DNA from: an uncultured Lachnospiraceae bacterium
GTDB lineage: Bacteria > Bacillota > Clostridia > Lachnospirales > Lachnospiraceae
DNA length: 26,004 nucleotides
Direction of reading: 5' to 3'
Assembly: GCA_910580005.1 (NCBI GenBank)
Contig: CAJTXH010000028.1
Span: 1-26,004, forward strand
Part shown: positions 15,595 to 22,377 of the stretch, one piece after another
Layout: every line of letters begins with the position of its first letter
Position numbering within the stretch: position 1 is the stretch's first letter
Position numbers and translations under genes: made by a program
Notes under the pieces: model-generated
Told to the model about the DNA's origin: nothing
Database searches by the model: none
The model's input: the letters and a program-made list of their open reading frames with translations, nothing else

Positions 15595-16080
15595 ATGAAG
15601 AAGAAAATTATGTATCATAAGAAAAAGTATTCCCCTTTTCTGCTAATGAGTGTTTTGATGCTGTTGCCCCTCACAGGCTGTTCAAAAGATGGGATTCTGG
15701 ATAAGTACAATAATGTTATACAATTAGCCGGAAATGCGACGCTAACAGGGGATTTTTCTCTTAAAGGAAAGCGGACATATGGTGACGATCATTACACTGG
15801 AACTTATGTAGCAGACTATAAGGATTTTTCCAAAACAGAATATCTCTTTGGCGGAACTTTCATTGAGCGCAAAAATGGTAAGGACATCTCTGTTTCTTGT
15901 GACTTGGAAGTTACCGGTGGGACAGCACAAGTATTTTGGATTTCTGGAGATGATGATCCAGTAATTTTACTTGAAGCAAGCGGCAGTTATTCAGAAACAA
16001 TAACATTGCCGGAGGGTGGAAATTATATTGGTATTACAGGAGATAACTTTACAGGGCATATAGAAATGAATATAGAATAA
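15595..16080 (+). CDS. Lipoprotein of the peptide-resistance operon
   Basis: The predicted product is 161 residues from ATG 15595 (GGAGG about 8 bases upstream). A basic N-terminus, hydrophobic core and lipobox LTGC give lipidated Cys29. The mature part is Thr/Gly/Asp-rich and looks all-beta: an N-terminal segment with YVADYKDFS and a C-terminal stretch (about 100-160; SVSCDLEVTGGTAQVFWI...ITLPEGGNYIGITG) resembling a small beta-sandwich. It is the last gene of the transporter operon and ends before a terminator. In lantibiotic producers a LanI lipoprotein shields the cell from the peptide. This protein has the same position but I cannot assign it to a LanI family, so the role as an auxiliary immunity protein is inference. 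Confidence 0.75.
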   Translation: MKKKIMYHKKKYSPFLLMSVLMLLPLTGCSKDGILDKYNNVIQLAGNATLTGDFSLKGKRTYGDDHYTGTYVADYKDFSKTEYLFGGTFIERKNGKDISVSCDLEVTGGTAQVFWISGDDDPVILLEASGSYSETITLPEGGNYIGITGDNFTGHIEMNIE

Positions 16081-16150
16081 TAATCTGCTGCACGGCGGCA
16101 AAAGAAAAAAGCCGTTGTACAGTAGCTATATTTTAGTGTCTTTATCTTAT

Positions 16151-16184
16151 GGCGGCTTTGAGAAAACCAAAGCTGCCGTTTTTG
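16151..16184 (+). terminator. Terminator of the transporter operon
   Basis: GGCGGCTTTG (16151-16160) pairs with CAAAGCTGCC (16168-16177), with one G-T wobble, followed by GTTTTTG. An imperfect hairpin (about 16084-16124) precedes it. Confidence 0.75.
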
Positions 16185-16225
16185 TTTGGAAAATTTGAGA
16201 AAAAATGAGTTAAATAAGGAAATAA

Positions 16226-16440
16226 ATGTTGCTAATATTGAAAGTGTAAGTAATGCATCATTATCAAAAGCAAGAGATTTGATTGTCCCACATTTATATG
16301 GAGTGGGAAAACCGGCGTAATTGGTCATTCTATCAGCGGACAACTTGCAATTATGCTTGTTTGTGAGCGTCCAGAGCAGTTTAATTTTGCAGTTTTTTTG
16401 AGCGCATTATATGGCGAAGTATTTAAAGTTAATTACATCT
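16226..16440 (+). pseudogene. Degenerate ORF, possibly an alpha/beta-hydrolase fragment
   Basis: One frame reads ...LSKARDLIVPHLYGVGKPA then TAA (16318). After a shift the sequence continues IGHSISGQLAIMLVCERPEQFNFAVFLSA. GHSISG looks like the nucleophile elbow of an alpha/beta-hydrolase and RPEQF fits the helix after it. There is no start signal or full domain. It is the only coding-like trace in the gap 16081-16560, apart from the terminator and the next promoter. Confidence 0.35.
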
Positions 16441-16494
16441 CATGTTTACTGTTCTTTTTTTGCCAAACTAACTTTGGAATGATCCTTTATTTTC

Positions 16495-16523
16495 TTGACA
16501 AATATGTTGTAACCATATAAAAT
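16495..16523 (+). promoter_or_regulatory. Promoter of the metal ABC transporter genes
   Basis: TTGACA (16495-16500) with TAAAAT (16518-16523, 17-bp spacer) or TATAAA (16516-16521). It shows that an ATG at 16522 cannot be the start of the next gene. I could not identify a convincing Zur, MntR or AdcR box. Confidence 0.6.
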
Positions 16524-16560
16524 GAAAAAGGTTTTCAATTTGTTAAAGGATGGTATAAAT

Positions 16561-17262
16561 ATGGATAATGGCAAGTGCCTGGTTTCATGTGTCCAGGCTG
16601 GGCTTGGATATGATAACAGGGCAATAATAGAAAATTTTGATTTTGATGTCTATGAAGGCGATTATGTATGCGTTGTAGGGGAAAATGGTTCTGGAAAAAG
16701 CACCCTTATTAAAACTATACTTGGGCTTATTAAACCTGTAAACGGACAGGTGGAATTACATGATACACTTAAAAAGGGTGCTATTGGTTATCTGCCACAG
16801 CAGACGCAGGTACAGAAGCATTTTCCAGCAAGTGTACTGGAAGTTGTAATGTCAGGATTTTTAAATAGAATGAAAGGAAGGCCTTTATTTGGCAATTCTG
16901 AAAAAAAACAGGCATTAAAAAATCTTGACAGAATGGAGATATTGGACTTAAAGAACCAGTGTTATGGAGAACTTTCAGGAGGGCAGCAACAAAGAGTACT
17001 GCTTGCAAGGGCACTTTGTGCAGCAGAAAAAATACTTGTGCTTGATGAGCCGGTTACAGGGCTTGACCCTGTAGCAGCATCAGCCCTTTATGGCATTTTA
17101 CAAGATTTAAATAATGATGGAATGGCAATTGTAATGGTAACACATGATTTAAAAAATGTTGTAAATAAGGCTGGTAAGATATTGCACATAAATGAGGGTG
17201 GGTATTTTTATGGTACTGTAGATGGGTATATGGTTTCGGATTATTCAAAAATATTTGTATAA
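16561..17262 (+). CDS. Zinc/manganese ABC transporter ATPase (ZnuC/MntB-like)
   Basis: The predicted product is 233 residues from ATG 16561, since the earlier in-frame ATG at 16522 lies on the promoter. Walker A is GENGSGKST (40-48), the signature LSGGQQQR (138-145), Walker B ILVLDEP (158-164), and the H-loop His is in VTHD. Length and the LPQQ...F..SV.EVV pattern fit the ATPases of the ZnuABC/MntABC metal importers. The permease follows after 147 bases. The usual metal-binding lipoprotein (ZnuA) gene is not in the window, so it must be encoded elsewhere or be shared. Zinc versus manganese cannot be decided. Confidence 0.87.
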   Translation: MDNGKCLVSCVQAGLGYDNRAIIENFDFDVYEGDYVCVVGENGSGKSTLIKTILGLIKPVNGQVELHDTLKKGAIGYLPQQTQVQKHFPASVLEVVMSGFLNRMKGRPLFGNSEKKQALKNLDRMEILDLKNQCYGELSGGQQQRVLLARALCAAEKILVLDEPVTGLDPVAASALYGILQDLNNDGMAIVMVTHDLKNVVNKAGKILHINEGGYFYGTVDGYMVSDYSKIFV

Positions 17263-17409
17263 TATATTTTTATGAAAATGCTATAATTATCCTGGATTAA
17301 AAAAGTAATAAAAAACAGGCAGTAAAAGACTAGTAAAAAAATAACTGGTGGTAAAGGAATTAGTAATTTAAATATGTTTTACAGGTATCATAATAGAAAG
17401 AGGTAATTT

Positions 17410-18237
17410 ATGGAAGTAATTATACAGATGATGTCATATCCGTTTATTGTAAGGGCATTTATTGTTGGAATACTTGTATCGTTGTGCGCTGCGCTTCTTG
17501 GTGTAAGCCTTGTATTAAAACAATATTCAATGATTGGCGACGGGCTCTCCCATGTTTCATATGGTGCACTTTCCATAGCCGTAGCTTGTGGAATTGCCCC
17601 TCTTAAACTGTCAATACCAGTTGTTATTGCAGCAGCATTTATACTGCTGCGTATGAATGAAAATGGTGTGATGAAATCAGATGCTGCAATTGCTGCAATG
17701 TCTGCATCAGCCCTGGCTATAGGTGTTACTGTAACATCTTTTACAACAGGCATGACAACAGATGTATGCAGTTATATGTTTGGAAGCATACTTGCAATGT
17801 CACAGGAAGATGTAGTTTTAAGTGTTATATTGTCAGTTGTTGTGCTTATTTTATTTATATTCTGTTACCACAATATTTTTGCCGTAACGTTTGATGAGAG
17901 TTTTGCAAGGGCAACAGGTGTAAAAGTTTCATTTTATAATACAATGATATCAGTTCTTACTGCTGTAACTATTGTACTTGGAATGCAGATGATGGGTGCA
18001 ATGCTTATTTCAAGCCTTGTAATATTCCCGGCACTCTCTTCTATGAGGGTTTTTAAAAGTTTTAAGGGAGTAATGTTATCATCAGGGATACTTGCAGTAG
18101 TATGTTTCTGTACAGGAATAATTGTTTCATATAGTTATTCAACACCAGCAGGGGCAAGTGTTGTACTTGCAAATCTTTGTGTATTTATAGTATTTCTTGT
18201 GTTACAGAAACTGAAAATACTAATAAAAACAGTGTAG
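17410..18237 (+). CDS. Zinc/manganese ABC transporter permease (ZnuB/MntC-like)
   Basis: The predicted product is 275 residues starting with ATG 17410 after AAAGAGG. About eight hydrophobic segments fill the protein. Conserved family features are FIVRAFIVGILVSLCAALLGVSLVLK near the start, MIGDGLSHVSYGA at about 38-51, and the C-terminal run IVLGMQMMGAMLISSLVIFPALSS, all typical of ABC-3 family permeases. It should pair with the ATPase upstream to import zinc or manganese. The gene is followed by an inverted repeat shared with the convergent AraC-type gene. Confidence 0.88.
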   Translation: MEVIIQMMSYPFIVRAFIVGILVSLCAALLGVSLVLKQYSMIGDGLSHVSYGALSIAVACGIAPLKLSIPVVIAAAFILLRMNENGVMKSDAAIAAMSASALAIGVTVTSFTTGMTTDVCSYMFGSILAMSQEDVVLSVILSVVVLILFIFCYHNIFAVTFDESFARATGVKVSFYNTMISVLTAVTIVLGMQMMGAMLISSLVIFPALSSMRVFKSFKGVMLSSGILAVVCFCTGIIVSYSYSTPAGASVVLANLCVFIVFLVLQKLKILIKTV

Positions 18238-18251
18238 TATTTAAATAAAAC

Positions 18252-18287
18252 TCCTGCCATAATAAGTATATGTTTCTTATGGCAGGA
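18252..18287. terminator. Hairpin between convergent genes
   Basis: TCCTGCCATAA (18252-18262) and TTATGGCAGGA (18277-18287) are a perfect 11-bp inverted repeat. The minus-strand side is followed by GTTTTATTT, so it best terminates the AraC-type gene; it may also act on the permease transcript. Confidence 0.75.
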
Positions 18288-18348
18288 TGTAAAAAGTAAT
18301 AGATACATTATTTAACATAAGCTTTGGAATATAAGAAGGTATTCCTGG

Positions 18349-19236
18349 TTATATTTTTTGCACGGGAATCCATAACTCACAGAATACGCCACTTTCACCA
18401 TTTTCAAAATATATTTCATAGTCTGTATCTTCTGTCTGTATATAACCCGTCTGTGGTACAAATTCTTTAAAAAACTTATTCCATGTTTCACCAATGCACA
18501 CACCATCATTACCAATACATTTGAATACTACATAATCAGAGGGCTTTGTTTCCCATATGGAATATCCATTATTTAAAAATTTATCAAGTTCTTTAATATT
18601 AGTATTTTTATCAATAATTATACCAATGCCATAATTAAAATGTGTTTCATTGTCTTTAGCAGGACTGCACAAGCCATATAAATCCATTTTTCCTTTTGTA
18701 CGGAGGTTCTTTAAAGGTTCAATAAGGTTTTTCTCATAACATTCTGTCCAGAAACAAGGTATGCTGTTGTCATTGTCATCATTAATGATTTCATTAGAGA
18801 ATGCTTTTACCAGTGCAATAAATTTCTGGCATTCCCTGTGTTCCATCCTGTAATCCATAATATTACCACCTTCCAGTCTGATTTTTATTACAAGAGGGTT
18901 AAATAAATGAAGGCTTGTACCTTTTTGTTTTGCCTGTTTTGGTGTTGAACCATGAAAACTTGAAAAAGCTTTGGAAAAGCTTTCAGGAGATTTATAGCCA
19001 TATTTATATGCGGCTTCAATTACTGAAATTCCAGTTGACTGGAGTTCCTGTGCTGCTAGTGTAAGACGCCGGTTCCTGATATATTCATTGGCTGTTATTC
19101 CAGTAATAAAGCTGAACATCCTGTGGAAATTGTAGCCTGACATATGTACGCTTCTGGCGGCATCAATATAGTTGATGTTTTCATAAATATGTTCTTCCAT
19201 ATAACATATAGCTTGTTGTATAAGCTGTATTGACAT
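18349..19236 (-). CDS. AraC-family regulator with GyrI-like effector domain
   Basis: The predicted product is 295 residues. ATG 19236 is chosen because AAGGAGG lies about 9 bases upstream and family members begin MSIQLIQQAICYMEEHI; an in-frame start at 19308 lacks such a site. Residues 5-105 hold the two helix-turn-helix units (YIDAARSVHMSGYNFHRMF; SVIEAAYKYGYKSPESFSKAF). The rest (about 130-290) is a GyrI-like/effector-binding domain (YRMEHRECQKFIALVKAF...Y.IYFENG) as in Rob/BmrR-type multidrug sensors. It probably senses a small amphipathic compound. No obvious target gene lies next to it. Confidence 0.85.
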   Translation of the reverse strand: MSIQLIQQAICYMEEHIYENINYIDAARSVHMSGYNFHRMFSFITGITANEYIRNRRLTLAAQELQSTGISVIEAAYKYGYKSPESFSKAFSSFHGSTPKQAKQKGTSLHLFNPLVIKIRLEGGNIMDYRMEHRECQKFIALVKAFSNEIINDDNDNSIPCFWTECYEKNLIEPLKNLRTKGKMDLYGLCSPAKDNETHFNYGIGIIIDKNTNIKELDKFLNNGYSIWETKPSDYVVFKCIGNDGVCIGETWNKFFKEFVPQTGYIQTEDTDYEIYFENGESGVFCELWIPVQKI

Positions 19237-19370
19237 TTTATATAGCCCTCCTTGTATAAAATAATTATAACTGGATATGGTAATAAAGTCCTGTCGATGT
19301 TTGCACAAATTTAATCCAGTTTAATCTGTAATATTTACCAGGGGCAGTTTTGTTGTAATTATAATAGTGG

Positions 19371-19514
19371 TTAATTAATAAAACCAGTGAAACCATTATC
19401 ATACAATTCTTTTGTTTTTACACAGATATCAGGAACCCCAAGGTGTTTTACTGGCAATTCCATAGACTGTTTTTCAAAATGTTTTATATCTTGTTCTGAT
19501 GGCTGGTTTCCCAT
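19371..19514 (-). CDS. Short ORF or gene remnant of unknown identity
   Basis: A 47-codon minus-strand ORF (MGNQPSEQDIKHFEKQSMEL, then PVKHLGVPDICVKTKELY and GFTGFIN) has protein-like composition but no clear ribosome binding site. Further upstream on the same strand (about 19550-19645) another frame reads LPKPYHKILKNTKKLPEHIK. Together they suggest the decayed end of a longer gene. I do not recognise the family. The gap 19237-19694 contains nothing else I can support. Confidence 0.3.
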   Translation of the reverse strand: MGNQPSEQDIKHFEKQSMELPVKHLGVPDICVKTKELYDNGFTGFIN

Positions 19515-19694
19515 GCAGGCAAAAATTTGACTGTTTAATAGCTTTATTTTACCACAAGCATATTAACAATTCCACTAAATCCTGTTTGATATGTTCTGGA
19601 AGTTTCTTTGTATTTTTTAATATTTTATGGTATGGTTTTGGCAGCAGTAAAAGATTATTAAAGCATATAATTATTATTTATTATGGAGGAAATA

Positions 19695-20549
19695 ATGGGC
19701 AGGCATAAGGAATATTTTATTACAGAAAAAATATTAAAGGATTATACAATGTATCTGGCAGAAGAAGAAAAAAGCAAAGCAACTATCAGCAAATATATCC
19801 GTGATATAAAAAAGCTGGCAGAATATGCGGGCGGACGCAGGCTTACAAAAGAACTGGTCATTGCTTATAAAGAAGATTTAAGGACAGGGAAAAAATATAA
19901 ACTTTCTAGTATTAATTCATTTATTATAGCAGCAAACAGGCTGTTTGAATATATGGGATGGTACGGTCTGCGGGTTAAAACATACCGTATACAGAAAGAA
20001 GTGTTTATTCCTGAAAACAAGGATTTATCGAAATCTGAATATAAAAGGCTTGTACAGGCAGCATTACGTAAAGGAAAAAAAAGGCTTGCAATGATTATAC
20101 AGACATTATGTTCAATGGGTATACGTGCAAGTGAACTTTCAAGCATAACAGTAGAATGTATCAAGAATGGGACAGCAGAAATTTTTTGTAAAGGCAAACA
20201 AAGAAAAGTATTAGTACCAAAGAAAATGAAAAAGCTTCTGCTTAAATACATAAGGGAAAATAATATTGACAGCGGGTCTGTATTCTGCACATCAGGCGGA
20301 AAGGCAGTTGACCGCAGCAATATATGGAGGGAGATAAAAGCACTTGGAAAAGAGGCATGCGTCCCAGATGAAAAAATTTTCCCACATAATTTCAGGCATC
20401 TATTTGCAAAAACATTTTATAAAAAGAACAAGGATTTGGCAAAACTTGCTGATGTGCTTGGACACAGCAGTATAGAAACAACAAGGATTTATATTAAAAC
20501 ACCATGTGGTGAATACCAGCGCCAGATTGACCTTATGGGGCTTGTATAA
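19695..20549 (+). CDS. Tyrosine recombinase, probable invertase of the adjacent promoter segment
   Basis: The predicted product is 284 residues from ATG 19695 (GGAGG five bases upstream). Residues 10-90 form the core-binding domain (SAM-like). The catalytic domain has the full set: Arg144 (GIRASEL), Lys166/168 (CKGKQRK), His231 and Arg234 (HNFRH), His257 (LGHSS) and nucleophile Tyr266 (TRIYIK). The family covers XerC/D-like enzymes, integrases and RecV-type promoter invertases. No phage or conjugative genes accompany it, and a pair of 24-bp inverted repeats starts six bases after its stop codon. Site-specific inversion of the 145-bp segment upstream of the glycan operon is therefore the likely job. 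The hairpin at 20567-20592 may terminate its transcript. A truncated relative lies at 23598. Confidence 0.9.
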   Translation: MGRHKEYFITEKILKDYTMYLAEEEKSKATISKYIRDIKKLAEYAGGRRLTKELVIAYKEDLRTGKKYKLSSINSFIIAANRLFEYMGWYGLRVKTYRIQKEVFIPENKDLSKSEYKRLVQAALRKGKKRLAMIIQTLCSMGIRASELSSITVECIKNGTAEIFCKGKQRKVLVPKKMKKLLLKYIRENNIDSGSVFCTSGGKAVDRSNIWREIKALGKEACVPDEKIFPHNFRHLFAKTFYKKNKDLAKLADVLGHSSIETTRIYIKTPCGEYQRQIDLMGLV

Positions 20550-20554
20550 TAAAA

Positions 20555-20578
20555 ATACAACATAATAAAAATTATGTT
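20555..20578 (+). repeat. Left inverted repeat / recombination core site
   Basis: These 24 bases are the exact reverse complement of 20724-20747. The site has the form of a tyrosine-recombinase core: arm ATACAACATAAT (20555-20566), spacer AAAA (20567-20570), and arm ATTATGTTATAA (20571-20582), the last imperfect against the right-hand site. A further arm, AACATAAT, follows at 20581-20588. Confidence 0.88.
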
Positions 20579-20593
20579 ATAACATAATTTTTT
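20567..20593 (+). terminator. AT-only hairpin after the recombinase gene
   Basis: AAAAATTATGTT (20567-20578) and AACATAATTTTT (20581-20592) form a perfect 12-bp stem ending in a T-run. It uses part of the left recombination site, so part of it would be carried along or broken on inversion. Confidence 0.5.
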
Positions 20594-20596
20594 TAT

Positions 20597-20625
20597 ATTA
20601 TATCTTCTTTATCTTATAAATTCAA
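20597..20625 (-). promoter_or_regulatory. Strong promoter inside the invertible segment, facing left
   Basis: TTGAAT (20625-20620), exactly 17 bp, then TATAAT (20602-20597). In this orientation it would transcribe toward the 3' end of the recombinase gene, antisense to it. Confidence 0.65.
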
Positions 20626-20636
20626 GAGAAATTTAT

Positions 20637-20666
20637 TTGTCATTATATTATTCCTGTATATGTAAT
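20637..20666 (+). promoter_or_regulatory. Weaker promoter candidate facing the glycan operon
   Basis: TTGTCA (20637-20642), 18 bp, TGTAAT (20661-20666); each box matches consensus at five of six positions. It could give basal expression in the present orientation. Confidence 0.4.
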
Positions 20667-20723
20667 TTATCGTATGTTTCCAGATAGGGCTTTAGTTCCT
20701 TATGTATACAGATATTTTAATAC

Positions 20724-20747
20724 AACATAATTTTTATTATGTTGTAT
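20724..20747 (-). repeat. Right inverted repeat / recombination core site
   Basis: This is the perfect reverse complement of 20555-20578. The full site is a 28-bp palindrome, arms ATACAACATAAT (20720-20731) and ATTATGTTGTAT (20736-20747) around spacer TTTT (20732-20735). The TTTT spacer, against AAAA on the left, gives the two sites opposite polarity. Confidence 0.88.
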
Positions 20748-20780
20748 ATAACAAATGAGAACTAGACAGGAGGAGACATT

Positions 20781-21215
20781 GTGGCAAAATTCCATGTAGG
20801 TTATACACAAGGCGTATTTGATATGTTTCATATAGGACATCTAAATTTATTGAAACAAGCTAAAGAACTTTGTGATTTTCTTGTTGTTGGTGTTAATTCT
20901 GATGAATTAGTATGGTCTTATAAGAAAAAAGAAACCGTAGTACCTGGCAAAGACCGTGCAGAGATTGTGCGGTCTGTAAAATATGTAGACCAGTGTGATA
21001 TAGTTTATTCTCTTAATAAGTTTGAACAATGGAAGAAATATAAATTTGAAGCAGTATTTATTGGAGATGACTGGAAAGGAAACAAACGCTGGATAGAAAC
21101 GGAAAAAGAATTAGAAAAGGCAGGAGCAACAGTTATTTATTTAAGCTATACACCAGGTATATCTTCAACTTTTTTGCGGAAAGAAGAGAAAAATGCTGTA
21201 AAAGAGGGTAAATAA
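20781..21215 (+). CDS. TagD-like cytidylyltransferase (probable glycerol-3-phosphate)
   Basis: The predicted product is 144 residues starting with GTG 20781 behind AGGAGGAG. The nucleotidyltransferase signature GVFDMFHIGH (11-20, HIGH at 17-20), the GKDRAEIVRS segment, GDDWKG (about 94-99) and TPGISSTFLRK near the end match TagD/GCT enzymes, which make CDP-glycerol from CTP and glycerol 3-phosphate. The length is close to the usual 130 residues. It is the first gene of a three-gene operon: the next gene begins one base after its stop and is a CDP-glycerol-dependent polymerase-type transferase, which supports the substrate. A CDP-ribitol-type or other alcohol cytidylyltransferase cannot be excluded. 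Transcription probably depends on the invertible segment just upstream. Cytoplasmic. Confidence 0.87.
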   Translation: MAKFHVGYTQGVFDMFHIGHLNLLKQAKELCDFLVVGVNSDELVWSYKKKETVVPGKDRAEIVRSVKYVDQCDIVYSLNKFEQWKKYKFEAVFIGDDWKGNKRWIETEKELEKAGATVIYLSYTPGISSTFLRKEEKNAVKEGK

Positions 21216-21216
21216 G

Positions 21217-22377
21217 ATGAAGTTAAAGGAACATATTAATGAATATAAAATTGCATTCTGGTATTACATAAACCGTTTTTATCCAATTAATCCAAATAAA
21301 GCCGTTTTTTGTAATTATAATGGAAAAGGATTTGGCTGCAATCCTAAATATATAGCTCTTGAAATGCTTAAAAGGAATCCTGGATGGGATATTGTATGGG
21401 TCGTAAAAGAGGATAAATACAAATTTCCAAAGGAAATACGTACTGTTATATGGGATAGTAAAGAAGCAATATATGAACTGGCTACAGCATCTGTATGGGT
21501 AGATAACCAAAGGAAACTTTGGTACCACAGAAAAAGGAAAAGGCAGTTTTTTGTAGAAACATGGCATGGAGGAGCTGGTCCAATTAAAAAAATTGGGGCT
21601 GACAATCCAGCTAATTTTAATAATAAACCTTATGAACATACGTCTCTCCATATGAATAAAATTGTAAATATTATGGTTTCAAATGGAACTATGCGCAGTG
21701 AGATATATAAAAGTGCATTTTTATATAATGGAAATATTCTTGAATGTGGAGCACCAAGAAACGATATTTTAGTTAGCTGTCCTGAAACATTTAAAACAAA
21801 GGTAAGAACATTTTTTAATATTCCTTATGATGCAAACATTGTAATATATGCACCAACATACCGTAAAGGGAGAAAAACAGATAAAATGAAACTGGATGGG
21901 CAGATTGTATTAAATGCATTGTCAAATAAATTTGGCGGAGTATGGTATATGTTAAAAAGACTGCATCCTACGATGGTACAAAATGCTGCTGAACTTGAAT
22001 ATAGCCAGTTTATTATTAATGCATCTGAATATGATGATATGCAGGAACTTCTTGCTGCGTCTGATGTAATGATTTCAGATTATTCAAGTGTTATAAGTGA
22101 ATTTTCTATTATGAAAAAACCAATATTTCTTTATGCAGAGGATATCAGTGACTATGCAGATGAAAGGGATTTTTATATAGATTATTTTAAATTGCCATAT
22201 TCTGTAGCTGATAGTGAGGACAAGCTTATAGAAAATATTACTTTATTTGATAAAGAGGAATACCAGGATAAACTTTGTGATTATAATAAAAAAATTGGTT
22301 CAAAAGAAACTGGAAATGCATCAAGAATAGTAACAGATGAAATATATAAATATATTGAGGAGGAATTTGGTTTGTGA
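21217..22377 (+). CDS. CDP-glycerol glycerophosphotransferase family protein (TagB/TagF-like)
   Basis: The predicted product is 386 residues from ATG 21217, with GAGGG about seven bases upstream. Family motifs are in order: FFVETWHGG (112-119), LECGAPRND (about 171-180), IYAPTYRKG, LKRLHP, and SDYSSVISEFSIMKKPIFLY (about 288-307). These belong to the GT-B-fold enzymes that add glycerol phosphate from CDP-glycerol to teichoic-acid primers or to other surface glycans. The long N-terminal extension of TagF is absent, so a priming or decorating role (TagB-like) fits better than long-chain polymerisation. It probably acts at the inner membrane face. Its stop overlaps the next GTG by four bases. 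Confidence 0.87.
   Translation: MKLKEHINEYKIAFWYYINRFYPINPNKAVFCNYNGKGFGCNPKYIALEMLKRNPGWDIVWVVKEDKYKFPKEIRTVIWDSKEAIYELATASVWVDNQRKLWYHRKRKRQFFVETWHGGAGPIKKIGADNPANFNNKPYEHTSLHMNKIVNIMVSNGTMRSEIYKSAFLYNGNILECGAPRNDILVSCPETFKTKVRTFFNIPYDANIVIYAPTYRKGRKTDKMKLDGQIVLNALSNKFGGVWYMLKRLHPTMVQNAAELEYSQFIINASEYDDMQELLAASDVMISDYSSVISEFSIMKKPIFLYAEDISDYADERDFYIDYFKLPYSVADSEDKLIENITLFDKEEYQDKLCDYNKKIGSKETGNASRIVTDEIYKYIEEEFGL

Larger units (their letters stand above)
20579..20723. promoter_or_regulatory. Predicted invertible promoter segment (145 bp)
   Basis: The segment lies between perfect 24-bp inverted repeats, next to a tyrosine recombinase gene and directly before the glycan operon. It contains promoter-like sequences on both strands. 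The better one (20625-20597, minus) points away from the operon. After inversion its -10 box would lie at about 20700-20705, about 75 bases before the GTG at 20781. The orientation shown is therefore probably the low or OFF state. Confidence 0.75.

Noticed and set aside
11335..16080. A lantibiotic biosynthesis cluster
   Set aside because: No precursor peptide, LanB/LanC/LanM or export-protease gene was found; only resistance and regulation genes are present.
19695..20549. Phage or conjugative-element integrase
   Set aside because: No phage, relaxase or excisionase genes and no tRNA target are present, while inverted repeats with core-site form stand right beside it. Promoter inversion explains it better.
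21223..21651. Minus-strand ORF opposite the glycerophosphotransferase gene
   Set aside because: Low-complexity shadow of a clear coding frame, without start signals.
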